DNA from: Eubacteriaceae bacterium
Lineage (GTDB): Bacteria; Bacillota; Clostridia; Lachnospirales; Lachnospiraceae
Direction of reading: 5' to 3'
Assembly (NCBI GenBank): GCA_902362455.1
Contig: CABIWJ010000007.1
Location: 1-64,000 of the forward strand
DNA length: 64,000 bases
Shown: positions 14,773-22,151 of the stretch, piece by piece
Numbering within the stretch: position 1 is the first letter of the stretch
Layout: the number at the start of each line of letters is the position of its first letter
Made by a program: the position numbers and the translations under genes
Notes under the pieces: model-generated
What the model was told of the DNA's origin: nothing
The model's input: only the letters and a program-made list of their open reading frames with translations
Databases searched by the model: none

Positions 14773-15402
14773 ATGAAAGATAAAGAACTACGCAAGCTGA
14801 TAGGCAGCAGAGTAAAACAGCGCCGTCTGGAATTGAATCTGACACAGCCTTATGTCGCAGAAAAGATGGGTGTTACCGCTTCTACAATCCTGCGTTATGA
14901 GAATGGTTCGATTGACAATACGAAAAAAATGGTGCTGGAAGGTCTTTCGGAAGCACTCCATGTATCTGTGGAATGGCTCAAAGGGGAAACAGATGAATAT
15001 GAAACCGACATTACGGATAAGAGAGAGTTACAGATTCGTGATGCGATGGGAGATATTCTGGAACAGTTACCGCTTGCCCTTACCAAAGAAGAAGATGCTT
15101 TTTCAAAAGATTTATTACTGCTGATGTTAAAACAATATGGTCTGTTTTTGGATTCCTTCCAGTTCGCCTGCAAAAACTTCAAGGGGAATGCTGGTCAGAC
15201 GGATATTGCCAAAACAATAGGGTTTGAATCGAATGATGAATATAATGAGATTATGTTCTTAAGGGAAATCACTCACACCATCAATGCTTTTAATGAGATG
15301 GCAGACGTTGTAAGGCTCTATTCCAAGAAACCAAAAACAGCAGAACAAAGGCTTGCAAATCTTTTATCAGAAGTCTTATACGAAGATTCCGAATCGGTAT
15401 AG
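14773..15402 (+). CDS. Xre-family repressor of the mobilizable element
   Basis: The start ATG at 14773 follows AAAGGAGG and yields a 209-residue protein. An N-terminal helix-turn-helix (residues 5-65: LNLTQPYVAEKMGVTASTIL) is followed by a helical C-terminal domain of unrecognised type. It lies between excisionase and integrase genes, the usual place for the element's regulator. Its promoter carries a palindrome over the -35 box that recurs before the excisionase gene. I infer that it represses itself and excision. No peptidase (LexA/CI-type cleavage) residues are evident, so how repression is lifted is unknown. Confidence 0.82.
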   Translation: MKDKELRKLIGSRVKQRRLELNLTQPYVAEKMGVTASTILRYENGSIDNTKKMVLEGLSEALHVSVEWLKGETDEYETDITDKRELQIRDAMGDILEQLPLALTKEEDAFSKDLLLLMLKQYGLFLDSFQFACKNFKGNAGQTDIAKTIGFESNDEYNEIMFLREITHTINAFNEMADVVRLYSKKPKTAEQRLANLLSEVLYEDSESV

Positions 15403-15409
15403 TAAGACA

Positions 15410-15441
15410 ACCGGAGTTATGATATACTTACACGCACGAAG
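15410..15441 (+). promoter_or_regulatory. Promoter-like motif upstream of the integrase gene
   Basis: ACCGGAGTTATGATATACTT followed by ACACGCACGAAG lies between the repressor and integrase genes. It matches 27 of 32 bases of the inverted copy at 14299-14330. Its placement suggests that integrase and mobilization genes share a promoter or activator site. Confidence 0.5.
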
Positions 15442-15488
15442 CATTTCATCAGTTCCGATTGTCTAATATCGAAAGGAGACATACGATT

Positions 15489-16784
15489 ATGGCAAAAGGA
15501 TCTGTAAGAAAAAAAGGAAAGAAATGGTACTACCGCTTCTATGTAGAGGACGCAAGCGGCAATCTTGTTCAGAAAGAATGCGTTGGAACAGAAAGCAAAA
15601 GTGAAACTGAAAAGCTGCTCCGTCAGGCAATGGATGATTATGAGAAAAAGAAATTTGTTGCCAAAGCGGAAAATCTCACAGTCGGACAGCTTTTGGATGT
15701 GTGGGCAGAGGAGGAATTAAAAACAGGTACGCTCAGCAATGGTACTGTGGAGAATTACCTCGGAACAATCCGAAATATTAAGAAACATCCGCTGGCAGAA
15801 CGGAAATTAAAAAATGTAACCTCTGAACATTTGCAATCCTTCTTCGATTTGCTTTCCTTCGGGGGAGTTCATCCCGACGGAAAAGAGAGAAAGGGTTACA
15901 GCAAAGATTATATCCATTCTTTTTCCGCAGTCATGCAGCAGTCCTTCCGTTTTGCAGTATTTCCAAAACAGTATATTACGTTCAATCCCATGCAGTATAT
16001 TAAACTGCGGTATCAGACGGATGAAGTGGATTTGTTTTCCGATGAGGATATGGACGGAAATGTCCAACCAATTTCACGAGAAGATTATGAAAGATTGCTT
16101 GCTTATCTGCAAAAAAAGAACCCAGCCGCAATACTTCCAATCCAGATAGCCTATTATGCCGGGCTTCGTATTGGAGAAGCCTGCGGTTTGGCATGGCAGG
16201 ACGTAAATCTGGAAGAACAATGCCTTACCATAAGACGCAGCATCCGATATGATGGCTCAAAGCGCAAATATATCATCGGACCAACCAAGCGGAAAAAAGT
16301 AAGGGTTGTTGATTTTGGAGATACACTGGTAGAGATTTTCCGTAATGCCCGGAAAGAGCAGTTAAAAAATCGAATGCAGTACGGAGAACTTTATCACACG
16401 AACTACTACAAAGCGGTCAAAGAGAAAAACAGAGTGTACTACGAATATTATTGCTTAGACAGAACAGAGGAAGTCCCGGCAGATTATAAAGAAATTTCTT
16501 TCGTCTGTTTAAGACCGGATGGTTGTCTGGAACTTCCAACTACTTTGGGGACTGTTTGTAGAAAGGTGGCAAAAACATTAGAGGGATTTGAAGGCTTTCA
16601 TTTCCACCAGTTACGTCACACCTATACAAGCAACCTTTTAGCAAATGGAGCTGCCCCAAAAGATGTGCAGGAACTGTTAGGACACTCAGATGTAAGTACC
16701 ACAATGAATGTCTATGCTCACTCCACAAGAGATGCTAAACGAAAATCAGTTAGGCTTCTTGATAAAGTGGTAGGCAATGATTAA
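15489..16784 (+). CDS. Tyrosine integrase (Tn916 Int-like)
   Basis: This 431-residue recombinase starts at the ATG at 15489, after GAAAGGAG. It has an AP2-like arm-binding N terminus (GKKWYYRFYVEDASGN), a SAM-like core-binding domain (residues ~60-165), and a catalytic domain. The catalytic set is the first Arg in YYAGLRIGEACGL, HxxR in FHQLRHTYTSNLL, the second His in LLGHSDVSTT and the nucleophilic Tyr in MNVYAH. It integrates and excises the element. It is the last gene before the right end, where TTTCCCTT-type repeats start 10 bp after the stop. Target specificity cannot be read. Confidence 0.94.
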   Translation: MAKGSVRKKGKKWYYRFYVEDASGNLVQKECVGTESKSETEKLLRQAMDDYEKKKFVAKAENLTVGQLLDVWAEEELKTGTLSNGTVENYLGTIRNIKKHPLAERKLKNVTSEHLQSFFDLLSFGGVHPDGKERKGYSKDYIHSFSAVMQQSFRFAVFPKQYITFNPMQYIKLRYQTDEVDLFSDEDMDGNVQPISREDYERLLAYLQKKNPAAILPIQIAYYAGLRIGEACGLAWQDVNLEEQCLTIRRSIRYDGSKRKYIIGPTKRKKVRVVDFGDTLVEIFRNARKEQLKNRMQYGELYHTNYYKAVKEKNRVYYEYYCLDRTEEVPADYKEISFVCLRPDGCLELPTTLGTVCRKVAKTLEGFEGFHFHQLRHTYTSNLLANGAAPKDVQELLGHSDVSTTMNVYAHSTRDAKRKSVRLLDKVVGND

Positions 16785-16789
16785 AAAAA

Positions 16790-16836
16790 TTCCCTTATTT
16801 CCCTTGTGATTATCTCATAAGGGTAAAAATAAGGGA
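16790..16836. repeat. Right-end repeats of the mobilizable element (attR candidate)
   Basis: Directly after the integrase stop are TTCCCTTATTTCCCTTGTG and, inverted, AAGGGTAAAAATAAGGGAAA. TTTCCCTTGTG (16798-16808) is exactly repeated at 5441-5451 at the proposed left end. These are probably integrase binding sites; the crossover site lies within or near them. Confidence 0.5.
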
Positions 16837-16909
16837 AACTACATATCATTTCACTAATGGACAGGCGGGAAAGCCTATAAAATGGGGAAAGTTAGAGAGA
16901 TAATTATAT

Positions 16910-16943
16910 AAATTCAAGTTTTTGAAACTGAGAAATCGAAATT
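16910..16943. repeat. 34-bp post-stop repeat, copy 2
   Basis: It begins AAATTCAAGTTTTTGAAACT and differs from copy 1 (3164-3197) at a single base near the 3' end (CGAAATT for CGGAATT). It lies 60-70 bp outside the right end of the mobilizable element and upstream of the MATE gene, which has copy 3 at its 3' end. Confidence 0.8.
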
Positions 16944-16999
16944 TGAGAAGGTAAGTGAATGGGATACCACGATACAAGATACCATGGAGGAATATGATA

Positions 17000-18343
17000 A
17001 TGTCGAAAGATGAGTATTTGATAACCGATACGCCCCTCAAAGCGTTGACGGTTTTTGCAATGCCAATGATTCTTGGAAGTTTTTTTCAACAAATATACAA
17101 TATGGCCGACTCTATTATTGTCGGCCAGTTTGTTAGTTCTTCCGCACTTGCAGCTGTCGGTGCATGTGCAGCATTGACCAATGTGTTCATTTGTGTGGCA
17201 CTGGGAGCCGGTGTCGGAGCCGGTGTGCTTGTGAGCCGTTATTTCGGAGCCAGGGAGTATGGCAAAATGAAAACAATCGTGTCAACCTCCTTGATTAGCT
17301 TTTTGCTTCTAAGTATAGTCCTTGGTGTTTTTGGCTTTTTCTTCGCCAGCTCGATGATGAGTGGACTGCAAACCCCTGCCGACATACTGGATGATGCAGT
17401 ACTGTATCTGCGGGTCTATTTTGTGGGCTTTCCGTTTCTGTTTATGTATAACATTCTTTCTACCATGTTCACCTCAATCGGCGAATCCAAAATTCCGCTA
17501 GGACTGCTGATTTTTTCGTCCATCCTGAATATTTTAATGGATCTTTGGATGGTAGCCGGGCTAGGTCTCGGTGTGTTCGGTGCGGCTATTGCAACCCTGA
17601 TTGCACAGGGAATTTCTGCAGTGTTTTCGTTTTTGATTTTCTTTGCACGGATGCAGCAATATAAAAGCCCCTTTAACAGGTTTGAACGGCAGGAGCTGTA
17701 TTCCATGCTTCGCATTGCGGTGCCGTCGGTTTTACAGCAGTCCACAGTGTCCATCGGTATGATGATTGTTCAGGCAGTGGTAAATCCTTTCGGTACACAG
17801 GCACTCGCTGGGTATACAGCAACGATGAGGGTGGAAAATGTTTTTTCATTGATCTTTGTATCCATCGGCAATGCGGTTTCGCCGTATGTTTCCCAGAATC
17901 TTGGCGCAAAGAAAATTGATCGTATTAAAAAAGGCTACCATGCTGCGCTGGTGCTGGATCTGTGCTTTGCGGTCATTGCGTTTGTAACCATTGAAGCGCT
18001 GCATACGCAGATCTCCTCACTGTTCTTAGGAAAAGACGGAACGGCGTTTGCTTATCAGGTGTCTGGTGATTATATGAGGTGGATTGGTTACTTTTTCATC
18101 TTCATGGGTATCAAGATGGCAACCGATGGAGTTCTTCGCGGTCTCGGAATTATGCGTCCGTTCCTCGTTGCAAACATAGTGAATCTTGCGATTCGTCTGT
18201 CTGTTGCCCTAATCTGTGCACCACGTTTCGGAATTGTCTTTGTCTGGCTTGCGGTACCAGTTGGCTGGCTTGCAAACTTTTTAATCTCCTATGTGGCTCT
18301 TAGGAGATCATGGTCGACTGATAAAATGGCATCCATTAGTTAA
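17000..18343 (+). CDS. MATE-family multidrug/sodium antiporter
   Basis: This 447-residue protein is hydrophobic throughout, with about 12 predicted membrane helices. It begins with the family signature (PMILGSFFQQIYNMADSIIV, then GQFVSSSALAAVGA) and repeats a related pattern in the second half (IAVPSVLQQSTVSIGMMIVQ). MATE proteins export cationic drugs or metabolites in exchange for Na+ or H+. The ATG at 17000 has GGAGG 9 bases upstream; the ATG at 16994 is too close. The gene is framed by 34-bp repeats on both sides, as if carried as a cassette. The substrate is unknown. Confidence 0.9.
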   Translation: MSKDEYLITDTPLKALTVFAMPMILGSFFQQIYNMADSIIVGQFVSSSALAAVGACAALTNVFICVALGAGVGAGVLVSRYFGAREYGKMKTIVSTSLISFLLLSIVLGVFGFFFASSMMSGLQTPADILDDAVLYLRVYFVGFPFLFMYNILSTMFTSIGESKIPLGLLIFSSILNILMDLWMVAGLGLGVFGAAIATLIAQGISAVFSFLIFFARMQQYKSPFNRFERQELYSMLRIAVPSVLQQSTVSIGMMIVQAVVNPFGTQALAGYTATMRVENVFSLIFVSIGNAVSPYVSQNLGAKKIDRIKKGYHAALVLDLCFAVIAFVTIEALHTQISSLFLGKDGTAFAYQVSGDYMRWIGYFFIFMGIKMATDGVLRGLGIMRPFLVANIVNLAIRLSVALICAPRFGIVFVWLAVPVGWLANFLISYVALRRSWSTDKMASIS

Positions 18344-18375
18344 ATTCCAATTTTTGAAACTGAGAAATCGGAATT
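18342..18375. repeat. 34-bp post-stop repeat, copy 3
   Basis: It starts in the MATE stop codon (AAATTCCAATTTTTGAAACT) and ends GAGAAATCGGAATT. It differs from copy 1 at three clustered bases of the left arm, extending the outer stem to AATTCC/GGAATT. The group II intron fragment begins at the very next base. Confidence 0.8.
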
Positions 18376-18496
18376 GTGCGCCCAGATAAGGGCGAGTAGT
18401 CTAGCAGGTGGAATGCCTGTCTGGTAAGGTCTAACCAACCGCCAGTAGCGAGTCTTGGGTCTTCCACAGTCTGCGTCATACCAGCGTTTCTGAAGA
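18376..18496 (+). mobile_element. 5' fragment of a group II intron
   Basis: The segment opens with GTGCGCCCAGATAAGGGCGA, the conserved 5' end of bacterial group II introns (GUGCGCCCAGAU, as in Ll.LtrB). It continues with domain I-like sequence (GGTAAGGTCTAACCAACCGC). After about 120 bp it passes into the promoter of the next operon, so the rest of the ribozyme and the reverse transcriptase are missing. It abuts the 34-bp repeat exactly. Confidence 0.72.
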
Positions 18497-18511
18497 AAAA
18501 ATCAAAAGATC

Positions 18512-18542
18512 TTGACTTGGAGTTAACTTCAAGTAGTATACT
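18512..18542 (+). promoter_or_regulatory. MerR-type promoter of the flavodoxin operon
   Basis: The -35 TTGACT (18512-18517) and -10 TATACT (18537-18542) are separated by 19 bp. The spacer holds the imperfect palindrome CTTGGAGTT/AACTTCAAG. A 19-bp spacer with a central palindrome is the hallmark of MerR-activated promoters. The MerR-like gene is the second gene of this operon. Confidence 0.82.
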
Positions 18543-18564
18543 AATCGAAACAGGAGGTAAAAAG

Positions 18565-19062
18565 ATGAAGAAATTACTGATTATATATTATTCATGGTCA
18601 AATGGAAACACGGAAAGAATTGCAAAAATGCTGCAGAGTGAGACTGATAGCGATATTCTAAAAATAGATACCGTAGTTCCATATTCTGGCAGTTATGATG
18701 ATGTGGTAAATCAGGGACAGAATGAAGTGCAGCGCGGATATGAACCTGAAATTAAACCGCTGTATATCAATATTGCAGATTATGATGTCATCGCAGTTGG
18801 GACACCTACATGGTGGTACACAATGGCTCCGGCTGTAAAAACATTTCTGCACCAACAGGATTTTACCGGAAAGACAGTAGTACCTTTTATGACAAATGGT
18901 GGCTGGCCAGGGCATGTAATAAAGGATATGAAAGCAGCCTGCAAAGGCGCAAATGTGGTTTGCGATATGCAGATACAGTTTGATTCTACAGGTGGAAGTA
19001 ATCTGGAGACACCTCAGGAACAAATTAATGAATGGATACAGAGTGTGAAAAATCTTCTTTAA
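18565..19062 (+). CDS. Flavodoxin-like protein
   Basis: The 165-residue protein starts after AGGAGGTAAAAAG and has the flavodoxin fold. The FMN phosphate loop follows strand 1 (LLIIYYSWSNGNTERIAKML). Later come VIAVGTPTWWYTMAPAVKTF and the G-rich loop FMTNGGWPGH. It should bind FMN and act as a quinone/nitro reductase-like or electron-transfer protein in the cytosol. It is the first gene of a MerR-controlled operon with a second flavodoxin, an acetyltransferase and an aldo/keto reductase, suggesting a stress-inducible redox set. Confidence 0.85.
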   Translation: MKKLLIIYYSWSNGNTERIAKMLQSETDSDILKIDTVVPYSGSYDDVVNQGQNEVQRGYEPEIKPLYINIADYDVIAVGTPTWWYTMAPAVKTFLHQQDFTGKTVVPFMTNGGWPGHVIKDMKAACKGANVVCDMQIQFDSTGGSNLETPQEQINEWIQSVKNLL

Positions 19063-19078
19063 ATTATGGAGGAAAAAT

Positions 19079-19462
19079 ATGACAATAAAAGAAGTGTCAG
19101 AAAAATATGGTATTTCACAGGATACCCTCCGTTATTATGAGAGGGTTAATGTGATTCCTAAAGTTACAAGAACATCCGGAGGAATTCGGGATTACCAGGA
19201 AGAAGATCTTAGATGGGTTGAGCTTGCAGTATGTATGAGAAATGCAGGACTTCCCATAGAAAGTCTGATTGAATATCAAAGGCTATTTAGGGCGGGAGAT
19301 TCTACAATACCTGCGAGACTTGAGTTGTTGAATGAGCAGATGGATATTCTTCAGAAGCAAAAAGAGCAGATAGAGGAAACTATGGACAGGCTTTCTTATA
19401 AGATATCACGGTATGAAGAAGCAGTGAAAACAGGAAAACTGGTATGGACAAAGGAGGAATAG
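19079..19462 (+). CDS. MerR-family transcriptional activator
   Basis: This 127-residue protein has the MerR winged helix at the N terminus (TIKEVSEKYGISQDTLRYYE, then RTSGGIRDYQEEDL), then VCMRNAGLPIESLIEYQRLF and a dimerising coiled coil (LLNEQMDILQKQKEQIEETM). There is no metal-binding Cys cluster at the C terminus, which fits the AdhR-like subgroup that responds to aldehydes or other electrophiles. It is encoded inside the operon whose 19-bp-spacer promoter it probably activates. The inducer assignment is an inference from subgroup and neighbours. Confidence 0.88.
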   Translation: MTIKEVSEKYGISQDTLRYYERVNVIPKVTRTSGGIRDYQEEDLRWVELAVCMRNAGLPIESLIEYQRLFRAGDSTIPARLELLNEQMDILQKQKEQIEETMDRLSYKISRYEEAVKTGKLVWTKEE

Positions 19463-19467
19463 TACAA

Positions 19468-19974
19468 ATGGCAAAGCTGGTAGCATTTTATTCAAGAGCA
19501 GATGAAAATTATTTTGGCGGTTCCATGAAATATATTCAGATTGGCAATACTGAGAAAGCTGCAAAAACGATAGCTGATATGACAGGAGCAGACCTTTTCA
19601 AAATCGAGCAAAAGATTCCCTATGCCGCTGATTATAATACCTGCATTGCACAGGCAAAAGAGGATAAACAGACAGGAAAACGACCAGAGATACTAAATCT
19701 GCCACAGGACATAGATCAATATGACGAGATTTATCTTGGATACCCGAATTACTGGGGAACCATGCCAATGGCTGTATATACTTTTCTGGAAAGTTATGAT
19801 TTTACAGGAAAGAAAATTCATCCATTCTGTACGCATGAAGGAAGCGGATTGTCAAATACGGAGAGTGATATTAAAAAAAGTGCAAAAGGTGCAGTGATTG
19901 AGAAAGGCATTGCGATACATGGAAGCAGCGTAGATCAAGCGAAAGATGTACTTGAAAGATGGATACAGAAATAG
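19468..19974 (+). CDS. Second flavodoxin-like protein
   Basis: This 168-residue flavodoxin-fold protein begins MAKLVAFYSRADENYFGG. It has a phosphate-binding segment (IGNTEKAAKTIADMTGADLF), then EIYLGYPNYWGTMPMAVYTF and the loop HEGSGLSNTESDI. It is related to but distinct from the first flavodoxin in the operon (165 residues). The ATG at 19468 follows AAGGAGGAA and sits 5 bp after the MerR stop, so translation is probably coupled. It is likely an FMN-dependent reductase or carrier under MerR control. The partner enzyme is not identified. Confidence 0.83.
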   Translation: MAKLVAFYSRADENYFGGSMKYIQIGNTEKAAKTIADMTGADLFKIEQKIPYAADYNTCIAQAKEDKQTGKRPEILNLPQDIDQYDEIYLGYPNYWGTMPMAVYTFLESYDFTGKKIHPFCTHEGSGLSNTESDIKKSAKGAVIEKGIAIHGSSVDQAKDVLERWIQK

Positions 19975-19985
19975 AGGTTAGAAAA

Positions 19986-20540
19986 ATGGAATGCAAGGAA
20001 ATACGTGTTGATGTAAGAACTGCGTCAATAAAAGAAAGTGCAGAAGGGCAACGTCAGACAAAAATATTATTTCAGATTAATCATACAATGCCTTTTACTG
20101 ATGAATATAATTATTTATTAAAGGAATTGTTTGGAAATAACCTAGGAGATGGGAGTATGATATCACCACCGCTTAATGGAGCATGTGTTGGAAGCGTAAA
20201 GATTGGCAGGAATGTATTTATCAATTCTAATCTTCTTGCAATGGCAAGAGGTGGAATAACGATTGAAGATAATGCTATGATTGCTGCAAATGTACAGCTT
20301 ATTTCCAATAATCATGATCCATATGATTTGTGTACTCTGACTTGTAAGCCTGTTCTGATAAGAGAATATGCCTGGGTAGGAGCTGGAGCTACGATACTTC
20401 CGGGAGTATGTATCGGAAGACACGCAATTGTGGGAGCTGGATCTGTAGTGACAAAGGATGTACCGGATTATGCAGTAGCAGTTGGAAATCCGGCAAAAGT
20501 AATAAAAATGCTTGATAAAGAAAAATTTCAGGAGGACTAA
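19986..20540 (+). CDS. Sugar/galactoside O-acetyltransferase (left-handed beta helix)
   Basis: The 184-residue protein has hexapeptide repeats typical of LacA/Maa-type acetyltransferases. These include GSVKIGRNVFINSNLLAMAR, the catalytic His region ISNNHDPYD and VWVGAGATILPGV-like AWVGAGATILPGVCIGRHAI, closing with VVTKDVPDYAVAVGNPAKVI. It would transfer acetyl from acetyl-CoA to a sugar or similar hydroxyl. The ATG at 19986 follows AGAGGTTAG. It lies within the MerR-controlled redox operon, 11 bp after the flavodoxin stop and 4 bp before the aldo/keto reductase start. The substrate is unknown. Confidence 0.85.
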   Translation: MECKEIRVDVRTASIKESAEGQRQTKILFQINHTMPFTDEYNYLLKELFGNNLGDGSMISPPLNGACVGSVKIGRNVFINSNLLAMARGGITIEDNAMIAANVQLISNNHDPYDLCTLTCKPVLIREYAWVGAGATILPGVCIGRHAIVGAGSVVTKDVPDYAVAVGNPAKVIKMLDKEKFQED

Positions 20541-20544
20541 AAAG

Positions 20545-21384
20545 ATGGAAAATATGAAGTTGAATAACAATTTGGAATGTCCAATGCTTGGACTAGGAAC
20601 TTTTATGTTATTACCAGAGGATGCCTACACAAGTACATTAGAGGCATTAAAAATGGGATATTCCCTAATTGATACAGCAAATGCTTATGTAAATGAGCGT
20701 GCAGTTGGAAGAGCAATCAAGGATAGTGGAATTGACAGAAAAAATATATTTCTATCAACAAAAATATGGGCTAGTGAATATGAAAATGAGAATACTGTAG
20801 AAGAAACTCTAGAAAGACTTGGTGTTGATTATGTGGATTTACTTTATATACACCAGCCTGCAGGCAACTGGCTTGCCGGATACAGAATGCTTGAAAAAGC
20901 GTATAGAGAGGGCAAAGCAAAATCCATTGGTATCTCGAATTTTGAAGGAAAATATATGGAAGAGTTGGAAACAAAGTGGGAAATTCTACCTCAGTTTATT
21001 CAGGTGGAAGCACATCCATATTTCACACAGAAAGAACTTCGTGTAACTTTAGACAAATATGGAATTAAGCTTATGAGCTGGTATCCGCTGGGACATGGAG
21101 ATACAGCATTAATGAATGAGTTGGTATTTGCAGGACTTGGAAAAAAATATGGAAAAACACCTGCACAGGTTATTCTCCGTTGGCATACTCAGATGGGATT
21201 TGTTGTAATTCCTGGAAGTAAAAATGCAGAACACATTAAGGACAATATGGATATCTTTGATTTTGCATTAACAGATGAAGAAATGGAACAGATTGCAAAG
21301 CTGGACAAGAATGAAAGATATTATCACCGCACGGATGAACAGCTTGTACAGTTTGCAAACTGGAAACCAGAGTTTGAAAAATAA
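20545..21384 (+). CDS. Aldo/keto reductase
   Basis: This 279-residue TIM-barrel oxidoreductase keeps the complete catalytic tetrad: Asp43 and Tyr48 (LIDTANAYVNE), Lys73 (IFLSTKIW) and His103 (LLYIHQP). NADPH-binding signatures are present near the C terminus (VVIPGSKNAEHIKDNMDIF). It would reduce aldehydes or ketones, including methylglyoxal-type compounds, in the cytosol. The ATG at 20545 follows CAGGAGGAC, 4 bp after the acetyltransferase stop. As last gene of the MerR operon it fits an aldehyde-response role, which agrees with the AdhR-like regulator; that link is inferred. Confidence 0.9.
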   Translation: MENMKLNNNLECPMLGLGTFMLLPEDAYTSTLEALKMGYSLIDTANAYVNERAVGRAIKDSGIDRKNIFLSTKIWASEYENENTVEETLERLGVDYVDLLYIHQPAGNWLAGYRMLEKAYREGKAKSIGISNFEGKYMEELETKWEILPQFIQVEAHPYFTQKELRVTLDKYGIKLMSWYPLGHGDTALMNELVFAGLGKKYGKTPAQVILRWHTQMGFVVIPGSKNAEHIKDNMDIFDFALTDEEMEQIAKLDKNERYYHRTDEQLVQFANWKPEFEK

Positions 21385-21498
21385 TATGGAGAAAATAGTA
21401 TGAGCAAAAATGATGTATGGCTGAATCAGTAAAATGGGGAAGTACGGAGCAACTGCTTCAATCTTTTTATCTAGATGTAGTTGTGGAGAATATTTGTT

Positions 21499-21924
21499 AT
21501 GATTAGAAAGTTGCTGAACGGAGATATCGATAGAGTTGCTGACATATGGTTAAAGACAAATCTGAAAGCACATTATTTTATTTCCAATCAATACTGGAAA
21601 AGTAATTATGAATTAGTGAAAGAAATGATGTCACAATCCGAAGTCTATGTGTATGAAGATGATAAAATGATTCAAGGATTTGTAGGACTAAATGCTGAAT
21701 ATATCGAAGGTATTTTTGTCTCCGATGAAATGCAGTCATGTGGCATAGGTAAGCTTTTATTAGATTATGTTAAGGATAAAAAAGTTAGCTTACGATTAAA
21801 TGTATACCAGAAGAATGCCAGAGCAATTTCTTTTTACCAAAGAGAAGGGTTCATTATTCAATGTGAAGATTTGGATGAAGATACTGATGAAAAAGAGTAC
21901 ACTATGCTATGGAAACGAAAATAG
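21499..21924 (+). CDS. GNAT-family N-acetyltransferase
   Basis: The 141-residue protein starts MIRKLLNGDIDRVADIWLKT. It carries the GNAT acetyl-CoA loop in SCGIGKLLLDYVKD, with motif B near LRLNVYQKNARAISFYQREG. It resembles YjaB/YiaC-type acetyltransferases of unspecified substrate. The ATG at 21499 has TGGAGA 9 bases upstream. The gene ends at 21924, the base before the 227-bp cassette repeat starts, so the cassette insertion respected its stop codon. Confidence 0.82.
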   Translation: MIRKLLNGDIDRVADIWLKTNLKAHYFISNQYWKSNYELVKEMMSQSEVYVYEDDKMIQGFVGLNAEYIEGIFVSDEMQSCGIGKLLLDYVKDKKVSLRLNVYQKNARAISFYQREGFIIQCEDLDEDTDEKEYTMLWKRK

Positions 21925-22151
21925 AAATCGAGATTTGTCTGTGAAAAGCCCGTGAATAAGCGGATGTTAATATGTATTGCTTGTGGCAACGGCTCTATTG
22001 AATATAGAATTGAGCTATCAAAAACAAGGAGGCAGAGATTATGCTAAATGAAAATATCAAAAGAATTAGAAAGTCAAAAGGGCTGTCGCAAGAAGAACTG
22101 GCAATTAAACTGAACGTAGTAAGACAGACAGTATCAAAATGGGAGAATGGT
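21925..22151. repeat. 227-bp promoter plus HTH cassette, copy 2
   Basis: Identical to 2540-2766. It begins right after the stop of the acetyltransferase gene and ends at codon 37 of the regulator at 22041. Confidence 0.9.

Larger units (their letters stand above)
5429..16850. mobile_element. Integrative mobilizable element with MobA/MobL relaxase and ABC-transporter cargo
   Basis: The stretch contains every part needed for an integrated mobilizable element and no type IV secretion genes. It has a tyrosine integrase at the right edge, a 76-residue excisionase, an Xre repressor with palindromic operators, a MOBQ-type relaxase, an accessory relaxosome protein and an oriT. The cargo is a two-component system and an ABC exporter. 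TTTCCCTT-type repeats occur at both ends. Boundaries are approximate. It would depend on a helper conjugative element for transfer. Confidence 0.65.
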
